From Aselliscus stoliczkanus (taxonomy: Eukaryota; Chordata; Mammalia; Chiroptera; Hipposideridae): 64,000 nucleotides of DNA. A program made the position numbers and the translations under genes. The notes below the pieces were generated by a model. It made no database searches and was not told where the DNA came from. It saw nothing but the letters and a program-made list of their open reading frames with translations. Each line of letters opens with the position of its first letter. The first letter of the stretch is position 1. Shown here piece by piece: positions 1 to 12,379 of this stretch. The stretch is taken from contig CM066732.1 in NCBI GenBank assembly GCA_033961575.1, positions 54,155,001-54,219,000 of the forward strand. The letters are read 5' to 3'.

Positions 1-1490
1 ATTCTGCGTGGCTTTTAAAAATTTCATTTTTCTCTCAACTCAATTTGTATTGCATTTTGCAAAAGCACTGGTCCGCGACTGATGGGAAATAAAAAACCTG
101 TCTCCACTGCAGCTGAACTGCCCCCCATGCCAGCTCTGATGCCAAACCGAACTCCTCCTCATGCCAGTGCTCGGTTTTCATTCATTATTTTCTCTTTATG
201 CCAGAAAAGTCTCTTACCTCCTTGAGGCCCACAGGCAAAGAAGAACGCCCCGACCTGTCCTGCCCCTAGAATTCCTCCCACCCCACATCAGCTCAGACAC
301 TGACAGAGGCCACCCCAGCTCGGGCTGAAAGCCGGGGCTGCTTGATCTCTGCAGTGGCCGTGATGGGGACAGCTGTGTGCAGTCCTGAGGCCAAGCCGGC
401 ATGGAGGGACCACGCAGTGATGGCATTTGGTGGCTCCCCACCTCCAACACCGGCTGTTGGCAGCCGAGCTCACTAGAGGTCATTAATGGGGATCAGCTGC
501 TAATGGCCTTCCTGTGCCATCTGTCTTGTCACCAGCACTATTTTTATTTTGGACTTTGAACTGTGTGTGAGTGCGGACCTTAACAGGCCCTTCAGTGCTG
601 TGTCTGTTCAGCTTCCTAGAGATTCCCAAAGCAACTTCCTGCGGCTCCATTCACTTTCCTGAGGGCTGGGCAGATCGTCACTCTCCAAGCTGGGGCTCAG
701 GACCACCGAATGGCCCCCACAACCAAAGCAGCACCCCACACGGGCTCACTGCAAACGGCAAAGCAGTTACCATTTTCCGGGCAGAGTTTCAGCAGGGCCC
801 CCCCATCCCCCCCACCAAAACAACACGCGAAGCCAGGAGCCCTTGCTGAGCACCAACGCGGTACGGGCCCCAAGGGGAAACCAGAACGGGGCTCTGGTCC
901 AGACGTGAAGGCCCCGGAGCGAAGCCCAGTGGGCGTGACTACACCGCCACCCAGAGCCGCACGTCGGTGCCCCTCACAGGTTTTCAAGTGGGAGAACTGG
1001 CCGTAAGTGTCCAGACTGCCAAGCGTCCTTGAAAAGCTGGAACACTGGGACGTGCCCTGGACAGAGGCTGAGGCAGCGGAGGTAGGTACTCGGTGTGTCG
1101 CCTCAGGACACGGCCCCGAGTACGCGGTTTGGAAAGGGCTGGAAGTCGGATGGAGGCGGGTTCCTGGAGGAGACGGGCTTTGCAGAAGCCTCTAAAGAAA
1201 CAGGCCCAGCGCAGCCTGCAGCCCGGCACAGTCAGTCCTCGCAGCCCAGGTCCTGCCGCGGCTGAGCTGGGCGTGCAGGACGCAGGGGCCATGGCTCTGC
1301 CCTGACCTCAGAGCACAGGGGACACGGCCCATCCATCGGGTGTGTATCCAGCACCCGAGACTCAGCAGGCACTATCCTGGAGTCTTGCCTTCCAAGTGCT
1401 CATGAACAAACCAGGGGAATGGGCACGTCAAAGTTCGGGGGGCTGTGAGAGCCCGCCGTGGGACGTCACTCTCCGGGGCCCACGGGAGCG
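1..1490. other. GC-rich sequence, no gene seen
   Basis: Moderately GC-rich single-copy-looking sequence. Short open frames occur in several registers, but none shows a recognisable domain, and none has a convincing exon structure with acceptor and donor sites. No repeat family could be named here. Confidence 0.5.
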
Positions 1491-1499
1491 TCGCCAGCA

Positions 1500-1732
1500 C
1501 CTACTTTGTGGCAGGCAGCCTCTAAGACGGCCTGGGGTTCACACCTTTGTGGAAACCCCACCCTGGGCGGGACCTGTGACCTGCTTCTAACCCCAAGAAT
1601 GCAGAAACGGCAGAGACGGGCCCTGACCCGCGGAAACGGTGAGATCATAAATGTGTGTTGTTTTAAGGTGCCGAGTTTGTGGCAATTTGTTAGGCAGCAG
1701 AGGACAACTAAGTTTCCACTGCATTTCTGTCC
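1500..1732 (+). repeat. Probable MLT1-type (MaLR) LTR 3' part
   Basis: The segment ends with the typical MaLR LTR tail: a TGTGTTGTTTTAAG-like stretch near 1653, then 'gtttgtggcaatttgtta' and 'cagcagaggacaactaa'. Old ERVL-MaLR LTRs end this way in mammals. It is diverged and the 5' boundary is uncertain. Orientation follows the tail. Confidence 0.5.
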
Positions 1733-1734
1733 CC

Positions 1735-4700
1735 TGCTTTGGGGACAGAAGTCACTTACAAACACATTCACCAAGCAGCATACGGCCTGAGTACACGTGC
1801 TGAGCACCTGGCTGCTGGCTGAGTGCTGCTCGGAAGGAACTCGAGACATGAGAGATGGCAGGTGGCTGTGCTGGCAGCCGACGCCTGAAACCACAGCTGT
1901 CTGCCGCCACCGGCCAGGGCTGCCAGGGCTTCCGTGCATGAGCAGCTGCCTAAGATGCTCAGTCTGGAGGCCATGGACTCCGGTCCCACGTGTCACCTGG
2001 GCCAGGTCCCCAGCACAGCAAGGGCTCCAGTGAGTCCTCAGTTCCTCCAAATACCTGCTGAGCACTCACTCTGCCCAGGACTTGGGCCAGGCCTGGGGAC
2101 ATGGAGGGAGTGGGATCTAGCCTGTGACTAGGGTAGGCTCACAGGGCCATGGCTGCCTCGCTGCTGCCAAGGACCCACCCCGGTCGCTTAGGCCTGGACG
2201 CCCTCTCAAAGGGAAGGCGGGGCACAGGGCTAGCCTGGCATTCAAAGGAAGTGGTGACTCAACCTGAGGAAACCAGGAGGCCCCTTTCCTGAAGAATCTC
2301 TGCAGACCCAATGCCAAGATTAGCCCGATAGCTCGCGGTCTGCAGGCTAAGCATGGCCCAGGCCGTCCTTTAACGTGTGAGCCCCAGGGAGGGGACTCTT
2401 CATGTCCCTGTCACACTGGTTAGAGTGTGTTTACAAGGCTGATTTGTCTCTGACAAGAGCGCTTGGGGCTTAGGATATCTTGAAGAAACGCATTCACAGA
2501 GCCAGTGGCTTGGGCTTGCGTGGTGGGAAACAAAAGAAGGTACGTGGGCAGATCCAGACCCTTGGGGGAGAATCCCCAGCATGGTGACTCACTGAATGTG
2601 GGAGCGAGGGGGACACTGAGCTCACCCCGAGACGTCGGCCCTGGCCGCCTGGCACACGGATCCCACTCTGCAGAGTGATCCCGGACGGGGCGCAGGAAAG
2701 GAGGCCGGGCTCCGTGCCCAGCACGTCTACCCCCAGTGGCTGAGACGTGACGGCCAGTGGAGACTGCTGGCTCCCGGGCCTGACTCCACAGGGCATTCGG
2801 ATGGTGCTGGCATAGCAAGGACACCTGGGGCCGTGGGAGCGGGGAAGACGGTCTGGAGAAAGGGTGCCAAGCAGTGAGTGACCCGTGTAAATGGAGCTGC
2901 ATACTCTGCCCTGACAACTCCACTTCTAGAAGCATCCCCCAGGAACTCATCAGAAATATGCAAGGAGGTATGTTAAAAACACTTGTGGCAGTTATTTTGG
3001 CTGGTTCACCAGGAAGGCCCAGGGCATGGAATATTCCAGAGCCACAATGCCATAAACACAGCAGTGGGGGCCGACGTTTGGGGTAGACGCTGTCCGGGCT
3101 AACTTGCTGAGAGGAGCGAGCCAGCTGCAGAAACCCAGGAGCCGCTCACGTTTGCGCGGGTGTGCACGCACACTCCCCAGAAGGCACACTGGAAGGCCCC
3201 GCTGTGAAATGTTGTGACACGGACCCTCCTCGACCAAACTCCCGCCAGGCTCCTCTGAGCCCTTTCCTAAGGCAGGCCTCAACAAACACTAACATAGCTC
3301 CTGACACCCCGGCCACACCCGGAGGAGGACCCTATCCTCCTCCAAAGGGGCTTGGGTGCCTGCCTGAGGGAATGCAAGGCCGCGGGGAGCACCTGCTGGT
3401 GGTCCCAGCCACGCCCGCCTCCGGGGGAGGTCAGAGCCCAGCTTCCATCAGCCCAGTGAGGAACCCAGAGGCTAATCGCACTGCCCTGCCCGCCTCGGCC
3501 CCCACCTGTTTCACTTCCCTCACGCAGCTGCCCCCAGTCCCTCATCCTCCCTGTGAAACGCCCAGCTGCCTCTGCAAATGGGCTGGAGTTCAGTCCACAG
3601 GGGGCTTTCCCCCACTGCAATAGTACACTTCTGACTGAGCTGCCCTGGTCACTCTAACCGGCACCCAGCTTCGCTCGTGTCCAGCAGTGCGTGGCGATGA
3701 GCTGTGGGTGGTGAATTTAAGGTGATGTGGCATTCCTCCCATTTTGTTCTTTCCTATAGTGTCCTCTACACTGACTCTGAGCTGCTTTTGTAACTAGGGG
3801 GGGAAAATGTTGTTTAAAGCTTCCCTCTTGGTTCCCTGGAGATGTCACAAGATCAGAGCTGAGAATGGTGGTCTCCACGCCTCCCTCCCTGGCGCCCCTT
3901 GGGTAACTGGGCCTCCGCAGAAACTTCCCAGCGGAGCTGAGCGGGCTCCAGCGTGCAGCCCCCAGCAGGGTAAACCTGAGAGGGCCTCACTCCGCAGCCC
4001 TTATCATTCGCAACTCTGCTTTAAGAACTCACAATTATGGCCTGCCCACAGCTACAAATGTTCAAGACCATCTCACCATTTGGAGACACAAACTGCCCCA
4101 CAGCGTCCTAAAGCGCATGCTAAGTCACGGGCTGCCCCCACCCCACCACAGGGCCCCCAGGCTCGGGAAGCGAGGGCCACACCGAGGAGCAGCCCAGGCT
4201 CCGGCCTTGGGGCTGGTTGGCGTACAGAAAACCCAGGGCCTTTCCCGAACGCCAGGAGCGCCCAGTCATCGCTCAGAAGTTGCTCCAAGAATTCTAGGGC
4301 ATAATGGTCACAGTATCCAGACTAAAGACGTCTACATTTCCAAGCCTAAGACCCTGTGGACCCACGACCTTACCCACTGCCGCCGTCACCAGCTCCCAAC
4401 TGTCTGTGACACTGCCGTGGGTGGTGTCAGCGTGAGCACCATGAGAGGCTTGTTTCCTTTCAGGGCGTCTCATCCCCCTGGACCCAAACCACAGACCCCA
4501 TTGTTTTCCCAATAAAACTGGAACAAACAATAGCCACGGGGCAGATGAGAGGGTCTGGACCCTACACAGGCACGGCCGTGTCCAAATCCAGCTGCAGTGC
4601 CACCGGACTGCACTGAACAGTTAAGTTTTTGCCAACACCTTAAAAACTGAGGGAGTCCACAGAAAACCGAGATGGCAGTCCCCCTGAGAAAATGCAGAGG

Positions 4701-5655
4701 GGTGCATATCGGGCCCTGCAGTGCCTGCTGCCTCTTTCAGACGAAGCGTGTTTCCCAGTTTACCCGTTCCTGCCCGGCCTGTTTGCTCCTAAATGAAGCC
4801 TGTCTGCCTTTGGGAAGCTGTGCAATAACCCCTTCCCCATCCCCGTCCCCCCCGCCCACATACCCAAATGGGGGACAGGAAAAGGAAGACGCTTCTCTTT
4901 TTATCCTTCTCCACTGGAGTCTTAGCAGCTCAGCGCAAGTTTCAAGGGACGAGCTCCGAGCTCCGGGAAGACGGCGGCCGCTCTCCTCTGACTGACAGGC
5001 TCACAGAGGAAGGAACGCTGGCCGCACCGCCCACCGCCCCTGCCTGAGACTGCTCAGCCCCAGGTGCTGGTGGAAGGAAGTGGGGGCCCCATCTGTGCCT
5101 AATAACTATGTCTTCTTCAAACAGTGGAGATTTTAAATGTGAATGCAAACATTATTCAAATGAAATGACTCCCAAAGCACTTTCCACAGACCGACGATCA
5201 GATAAGCATCTCTTCATACAGCCTGCCCAGAACAGGGGCTGTTTAGATCTTTGGGGCACGGATGACGACACACCGTCAGCGTCCCTACAGTTAAAGTGTC
5301 ATCTTTCAGGGGTACAGAAGCTCTGAGGTAACAAACAAGGTCACCTGGCAGGCTTCTGCTGTGGGAGAGAAATGTGTCTTTTCCCCTGAGACATCCCAGG
5401 CTCACTTAGGAGCCAAGGCCGCTGGCTGGTGTCCCCTGCCTGGCCACTGCCCCCATATGCTGCCCTAAGCTAGGACATGCTGTGTGAAGGGCAGGTCTGC
5501 AACAAGACGGTGACGTCACTGCCATGTCTACGCCCTCCTCCTCCGCATGGCACCCCAGGAACTACCCTGCGCTCCAGAATCGTGGGGCCGGGTACAGGGT
5601 ATTATCTAATCTGCCTATTAGCAAATCAGAGCTAACGTGATGTAATACCCAAAAG
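1735..5655. other. GC-rich sequence, no gene seen
   Basis: About 3.9 kb of GC-rich sequence with many short overlapping frames in all registers, as expected of CpG-containing GC-rich DNA. I see no protein family, no RNA gene and no clear repeat. Small untranslated or non-conserved exons cannot be excluded. Confidence 0.45.
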
Positions 5656-5659
5656 GAGA

Positions 5660-5886
5660 AGCGGTATAACATTGTACGCCAACTCTAATTTAATATATAT
5701 ATATATATATAGTCACGGGAGATGGAGTACAGCACAGGGAATAGAGTCAATGCAACTGTAATAGACTATATACGACATCAGAGGGGCACTGGATTGGTGG
5801 AGGGAGGTTATCCCTCTGTGATGGGTGAAAAGTATAACCATTACATTGTTTTATATGTCTGAAACTAATTTAAAAAAAAAAAAAAG
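5660..5886 (+). mobile_element. L1 3' end, 5'-truncated
   Basis: It matches, in the same order, the 3' end of the L1 at 31,560-31,780: 'attgtacgccaact', 'gtcacggga', 'ggagtacagcacaggga' and 'tctgaaactaattt', ending in an A-tail. It carries an internal (TA)n run near 5693-5711. This is a short 5'-truncated insertion from the same broad L1 lineage. It is more diverged than a very recent copy. Confidence 0.8.
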
Positions 5887-5889
5887 GAA

Positions 5890-8450
5890 GCCAGACTTCT
5901 AAATGAAATGCTGATCTGTAACTAACTGGGCTCCAATGCGATTAGTTAGAAGCTAGGACGGAGATGGACAGTTCCTCCCCTAACAAGCCCTGTCAGACAT
6001 CCTCCCAAATAGTGTAAAGGAAATCTGGTGAATACAATGCCCCCTCCTCGTTTTACTGGAAGGGTCCCTTTCTGCCAAATAAATTCTCTCCCCAGCTGTC
6101 CAAGGTCCTGAAATCCCGGCTGTGGGACGACCGTCACTCTGCGTTGAGCCACAGACCTCACCGCCCCTCTGATGTCACATCTGGCCCACTCCTCTCTGTA
6201 TGTCACCACTTGCATTTGGCTTCTGTCAACATTTGAGTCTGCAATCTCCGAACGGGGCCAACCCCACGGTGGCCCTGGATGACAGTAGCTCCCGCCACAC
6301 TGGCCTGAAGCCAGCCCCAGCTCCGTCACCGATAGACCTGCTGGGCACACAGTTCCCCGTCCAGGGCGTCCCACCCCCGTGTCTCATCCCACCCCGGGCC
6401 CTGCTTCTGCTCACTCTCCAAGGGCAGGTTTTGGGCCTCTGAAGCCAGTCTCCAGACACCCCACTGAGAAGTCATTTCTTCGCACTGGAGATTTCTATAT
6501 TCACATGAAAAACTGATTCAGAAAGAAGACAAATATTCTCTCAAGGGGGCTCTGGAGTCAGGTAGGACTCCTTCCCAAGCCTCCAGGCCATCTCTTGCCA
6601 TGGGTGGACATGATTTTCAAGCTGCTGTCACCCCTAATCTGGGAACCCGAGCCAGGCGAGAATCCCTCTAGACAAGACCATGCAGAGGCCCACAAAAGAG
6701 GGTTTCTTTGGGATCACCAGTAGGGCTTTAAAGTGTCATCTGGCCAGGGCTGCTTCTGCCTCTGACTACACCTGTACGACGGGATGACAACACCTCCTTT
6801 AGGGTGTCAGCGTGGGCACTGGCTATCACCTCTGTGACACTTTGGTTCTCAGTTAACAACATCGGCGTCTGTGATGGGACTGTTGTTTTTATGTCAAAGT
6901 TCTTTCATTGTAAGCAACAGAAATCAACTCTGACTCACTCAACCAAAGTGGGATTTAATGGGAAGATCTGAGAGCATTCACCAAATCAAAGGAGCACCGA
7001 GACACACAGACACAGAGACCCACAGCCTCTCCAGGGGCACAGGGAGCTGGAGCTAACGGGCTGCTTCTAAGCCCTAACCAGTCCAGCCATCCTTGCCCCA
7101 CCCCGCTCGAGGGTCAGCGCCCCAAGAGGAGAAAACCAACCAGGCCAGCTTCTGTCACATACCTACCCCTCATCCGGTGGGGTGACAACAGCAGGGTGCT
7201 TTGGCTGACAATCCCATGGAGCCTTTACACAGAGGGACAGAGGTAATTTCCCAAAGGGCACGGGTACCACGCAGAAATCAACAACGGCTGACGCAGTCCG
7301 CCCTTGGCCGTTGTGGTCGTTCGTTGTCCTCTGCTCTTGGAATAACCAGATGACGCAGGCACAAGGCCAGGGCCGTGAGCAGCAGCTTCTGACCCCCAGC
7401 CCTTCTCGCCTGCTTCTCTGTTGTCCTCGATCACCTTAGCCCCAGAGCCTGCCCAGCAGGAGTGGGTCACCTGGTCCTCTGTGGCAGGGCTGCCACTGTC
7501 ATTCAGGAGTGTCCACACCAGGGATCCGGGTGACAGCACACACTCTGCAGCAATTCCCCGCCTGCTTTGCTTTGCGCTGTTGTTGAAGACTTTTATCTCG
7601 GGTATCTGAGGCGTGGTCCTGCTGAGGGAGAGCCTCACACCCCTGGAACCCTGGCCCACCTGTTGGTGGGGTCTGAAGTGGCACCTTTATGGAAAATGGT
7701 AAAACTCCCATTAAGCCAATGGAAGCAGTGTGTGCACCAGCCGGGGCAGCCCCTGCCCTCGCAGGGAAACTGCCCCGGTGCTGCCTGGGGGCATGTGAAC
7801 TCAGCTTCCTGGCTTCAGTTCAGGATGTTCTGACAGACAGACACAGCATCTGCAGCAAGAGGCGCTCAGACACATCTGAGGAGCATTCTGTCCCGGCCCT
7901 AATTACACTGAGTAGGCAGTTTTTGTTTCCCCGTGAAACTAGGTGTCTTTCTGAATTCCCCTCCCCTCCCTTGACAAGGAGGGAGACTCTCCCGTGAGAA
8001 CAGCACGTCCTGAGAAACAGGGAAGAACAAAGAGCACCAGCCACCCAAACACAGGGCCGAGAGCCGTGCTCCAGCTCCCCAATTGGGCCTCTGGAGGGAC
8101 AACTCGCTTTCTCATTGCCCATCCTAATTCCCTTTGTCTGGGGCCCCTGCCCCTGATGTCTGTGCTGCTTGGGGTCTCTGTGCATCTTAGCTCTCAGTGG
8201 ATTCACTGTGGACTCAAACACAGAGGGTGCTTTGGGGGTCAGCGTCCCAAACCATGCAAGTCCCGGCACCTAGGAACCGAATCGCCCTGTAATTTCTGGA
8301 GAAACTGTGAGAACACGGATGATACCATCACATGTCCCACTACGTTTCCCAGTGCCCGAAGCAGCGCCCGGCCTATAGAAGGTGCCGGTATGTTTATACT
8401 CGTCCTGAGGGGTGCTGACCCCAGGAGCTGGGCACACATCGGCTCCCCAT
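5890..8450. other. No gene seen; MIR-like remnant near 6,755-6,860 and an unnamed diverged repeat near 6,890-7,230
   Basis: The part near 6755-6860 reads like the reverse of a MIR core. The part from 6890, 'gtaagcaacagaaatcaactctgactcactcaa', resembles an old interspersed repeat whose family I cannot name. No coding exon is supported. Confidence 0.35.
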
Positions 8451-8454
8451 ACCT

Positions 8455-8690
8455 TGACATTGAGCCCCAGTTCTGCCCCTAATGTACCAGCTGGCTCGGA
8501 GCAAATTCCATTCCCCATCCATTCCGCGGGGCCAGTCTGAAAGGAAGGCACTGCGAGTTGAATTCCTTTCGTTCAATTGTTTGTCCAGACCTCAGTTTTT
8601 CCATCCACAAAAGAGGCATGTAAGACAACTCTGAAAGCCCATCCACCTCAAACACGGTGACACTAAATAAAAGGTTCTTGGTACATGAAC
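8455..8690 (-). repeat. MIR SINE, reverse orientation
   Basis: It contains the reverse MIR core signature 'cctcagtttttccatccac' followed by 'aaaagaggcatgtaa', with 'ctggctcggagcaaattcc' upstream matching the other flank of the core. This is an old, diverged tRNA-derived SINE. Confidence 0.6.
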
Positions 8691-8699
8691 TCAGAAAAC

Positions 8700-10100
8700 T
8701 CTCAGCTGAAAGGACAACTGCACCGCCTGGCTTCCACGCAGCTGTCCAGCCGGCAGCCAAGCATGGCCCCGTGTGCACGCCCCCACCATTCCTCTCTGCT
8801 TGTGTCCACCTCACACGTGCACACGCACACACAGACATCCCTGCCTCACACAGGTGGAGATGATGTCGGAGGTGAGGCCATGGAGACGGAATGGAAGGTG
8901 CCAGGAGCCAACTGCCCGCGTGAGGCTTCGCCCACAGTGGACTCTTGCCTTCCCTCACATCCACCCGGAGCTAGAATGGCTGGCCCAGAGCATCAACCAC
9001 AGAATCAGGAGCTTAGCTGTCAGGGGAAAGCTGGGAGCCAAAGGAGCCCTGGATCCACGTAGGGAAACATTTTCCAGACTCTTCTATATCTTGTGGCTAA
9101 GAACCCCCTCCCGGCCCTCAGCTGCAGCCCATGCACCCCCAGCCCTGAGTGCATGATACTGGTGAGGGTGAGCTTTGCACCCACTCTTCAGCCATCTGCA
9201 GCCTTTGCTAAGTGGTCCTGAAGGGGGCCTGGCCCATGGAGATGAGAGCTGGGCTGGTCCTTGGAACAGCTGTGCCTCCAGACTGGGTCCTAGCACCTCT
9301 CTGTGCCCCGGCTTCTCTGGGACTGAATCCGTCCTCAGCAATTCCAGTCACATCCCCTTCGTCAGGCAACCAGGCCAGTGGGATGTGTAGAAAATGTATC
9401 TGGTTTAACTAGGATTACCCTGAATAAACCATTTTTCTCATCTTGATTTGCCACTGAGAGTTGGAACCTGAATTATAATTGACGTTCCTGCCCCACCCGG
9501 GTTTAATTAATGGGGCTGGACGCCGATGCTCACTGCACTCTTGAGGCCCAGTGAGGAGAGGGGTGGCCGGCTGCAGCGGTGACTGACTGAGTCTTCCAGG
9601 AGCTGCTGTGCTGGGCTCCCAAGCAGGGAAGGAGTCAGGGAAGGGAACCTGGCAGAGACTGAGCCCCCAAGCTCCAGCCCAGCGGCTCTCCTGGTGCACA
9701 GAGGACAGGGGTTCCCAACATTCCCAGCTTTCCCCACCACAGGAAGAGCTCCTAAATAGTAGAGTCAATCACTGGAGCATCGAGTGACAGAGAGCCAGCA
9801 CCACAGGGAGACTGGTGGGGTGGGGGCACCCTGCAGAGTCTGCACAGCACCATGACACCCAGACCTCCCTGGCCTTCCCGCCCTGCCCACCCCCTGCTTT
9901 CCCACCCCTCACCCCCCTCCCCACCCCCTGCCTCCCAGCCTTGTTGGTTCACCTCACTGCTGACTTGGTGGCTGCCTGAGCCTCTTAGGAAACAGACTCT
10001 GGGAACAGAGTGGGGTGGGAGAAGTGAGATCATAAGCCCTAAGAATCTAAGTGCAGAGGCTGGTCACCAGATTCGTATGCTTTATTTGTACTTCATTTTT
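8700..10100. other. No gene seen
   Basis: GC-rich sequence with a short CA/CG-containing run near 8813-8840. No domain, exon pair or named repeat is recognised. Confidence 0.4.
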
Positions 10101-10110
10101 TAAAAAATTA

Positions 10111-10550
10111 GGGGCCGGCCGAGTGGCGCATCGGTTAAGAGCTGGCTTGGGATGCCAGCAGCCCCGGTTTGAATCCCACATATGAGGGCCAGTGACACTG
10201 CCCTCTACAGCTAAGATGGTGAACAACAGCTCCTCCTGGAGCTGGGCTGCTGTGAGTCCCCGGGACGGCACAGCTGCAGCCCCTGCTGCCGTGGGCTGCC
10301 ACAGGCTACAGTGAGTGGCCGGCAGCCAGCGTGAGCGGCTGGCAGCCAACATGAGCTGCCAAGAGCCGCTGTGAGCGGCTGCCCAGAGGCCAGCGACCAA
10401 TCTGTCTCACCCAAGAAGAGCGCAATGGGGATACCAACATGGGCCAGTGAAGCAACATCCTCTACAACTAGAATGAAGAACAAAAGGACAGCAATTTGTC
10501 TGTTCCCCTCCCCCAATTCCCCAATTTTAAAAAAATCTTTAAAAAAATAA
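10111..10550 (+). mobile_element. Full-length lineage-specific tRNA-derived SINE (copy 1)
   Basis: The head starts 'ggggccggccgagtggcgca', with an A-box-like TGGCGCATCGG near 10124. A B box GGTTTGAATCC lies at 10166-10176. The long body carries repeated 'ggctggcagccaa' and 'tgagcggctg' motifs. It ends with 'ggacagcaatttgtctgttc' and 'ccccaatt' followed by an A-rich tail. The same body is found at 51,631 and 61,297. The likely target duplication is short and A-rich, so the exact ends are approximate. The tail recalls rhinolophoid bat SINEs. Confidence 0.9.
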
Positions 10551-12070
10551 AAAGATTAGAACACACACGAACACACACACACAGCAGAAGAGTTCCAATA
10601 GAAATCTGGATTTCTGGGTTCACCTGGGAAATCAGAAACCTTGGCCACACTGAGTCACATTCTCTCATGGTGACGATGGACCCACCCAGCCTGCTTCCCT
10701 ACGCACTTCACCAGCCGGGCCCCTGACACCTGAGTCAGTGAACCTCACCCTCTAGACAGCTAGGTTATGTCAAAGACGCATTAGCCTCAGAACACCCACG
10801 AAGCCAGGGAGAAGCACGTGACCTACTCAGAGACCAAGAAGGGGCTCACCACAGTGGAGAGGGGGTGTCACATGCAAACAGCCAGGAGATGGCATTTGTG
10901 CCAAGTTTCTCCGATGGGCGAAGGGGGCGTCCAGCAGGGGGACAGCAGGGCCAAGGCAGAGGGGTCGGAAAGGCTGAGGACGTTTGTGAGAGCTGACCGG
11001 TGATGCTAAATCCTGGTGGCACAGAGGGCCCCCAAACTCCTCTCTGGGCACAGTGAACACGCCACAGACGCCCTCCGTGTGACAGTTGGAGCAGCTTCGG
11101 CTCTGGAGCAGGGTCTGTGAGACAGTGTGGCATTGCCCTGAGCACCTGCTCCTGTCGCGGAGATCACCCCCTCGTGCGGGAAAGAAACCCCACCAGCCCT
11201 TGGCTATGCCGGGGAGCCAGGGGGCCGCACAGTCGGCATGGCTAACACGGTAACGCAGGCGTCACAGAGGAGCCCGTCTTCCCACCCACACAGGCTCGGA
11301 AGCCCCGGGAGCCGGGCTGCGCCTGCCCTAGAACATCCTCCCTGCTGCCGAGGCCCAGCCAGGGCAGGCCCGCAGGCCGCGCCGTGAGCACACAGACACG
11401 CGCGTGAGCATTGACGTCCCTGCGTCCTCAGAGACCTCGTGCCTCATCCAGTAGTCGTGGCAGCCGTGCCCTGACCCATATGGTCTCCAGAGGGTTTCCA
11501 AAGCAGCATGGTTGGGGCTAAATTACAAGATGAGAAGAGCTGGGAAAACCGGTGCTTTAAAACACCACCACTGATAAAATTTAATGGTGGAAGAAATACG
11601 GTAAATTGAAAATATGAAAACAAACTTCTGAGGTGCCTGGAGATGCTATGGAGCCACGCCATGCAGCCTGAGGAGGCCTGTCACAGGGGACGCCCAATGG
11701 TTTTTAACAGGCCCATAAATCTCCTGTGTGAGATGCAGCCACAGGGAACACATCTCTACACCTTTCCAGGTCTTTATGTAGTGCTGTTACAAGTTACTAA
11801 ACAGCAACGATTTCCGCTGGTAACTCTCACTCTGCAGGAGCTGCCAGCTGACTCAGACTGGAGAAGGAAAGAGGGACAAGTGCCCACAGGTCAGGTGCAC
11901 GGGGCTCTCCGGGAACCTTCCCTCTGACCTGGCAAGATGCCATCCTGAACTCACCGGGGATGCCAGCAAACCCCTTGACTCCCAGGCCTCTATTTCCCCA
12001 GCAATAACATGGGATGCCCTCATCCCCACAATTTATGTACTTCTGAGCAGGTATGCGACGTGAGCCGACT
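10551..12070. other. No gene seen; short (CA)n after the SINE
   Basis: A short imperfect CA run occupies about 10560-10583. The rest is GC-rich sequence without a recognised gene or repeat. CpG content rises towards 11,200-11,400. Confidence 0.4.
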
Positions 12071-12077
12071 ACACGCC

Positions 12078-12373
12078 CTGGGAGTATGGGGGGGGCATGC
12101 CCCTGGGAATACGGGGGGTCTGGGGGATGCCCCGGGGAATACGGGGGGTTGGGGGGTTGCCCCTGGGAATACGGGGGGTTGGGGGGATGCCCCTGGGAAT
12201 ACGGGGGGTCTGGGGGATGCCCCTGGGAATACGGGGGGGGCGGGGGGTGCCCCTGGGAATACGGGGGTCGGGGGATGCCCCTGGGAATACGGGGGGTCGG
12301 GGGATGCCCCTGGGAATACGGGGGGGGCAGGGGATGCCCCTGGGAATACGGGGGTGGCGGGGGGATGGCCCTG
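12078..12373. repeat. G-rich minisatellite, about 10 units of 28-31 bp
   Basis: The unit is CCCCTGGGAATACGGGGG followed by a variable G-rich spacer and usually GATG. About ten units run head to tail, and the last degrades into 'ccctgggctgctgag'. Each unit has at least two runs of 5-8 G on the plus strand, so the array can form many G-quadruplexes. Because most units are close to 30 bp, all six frames stay open. On the minus strand this would give proline-rich decapeptide repeats and on the plus strand glycine-rich ones. This openness follows from the repeat and is not evidence of coding. Confidence 0.95.
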
Positions 12374-12379
12374 GGCTGC

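Noticed and set aside
10120..10180. tRNA gene from A and B boxes
   Set aside because: The boxes belong to the SINE head. No complete cloverleaf or acceptor stem is seen, and the body and tail identify the retroposon.
12100..12370. CRISPR-like array of regular repeats
   Set aside because: Units are directly tandem without unique spacers, and the genome is mammalian.
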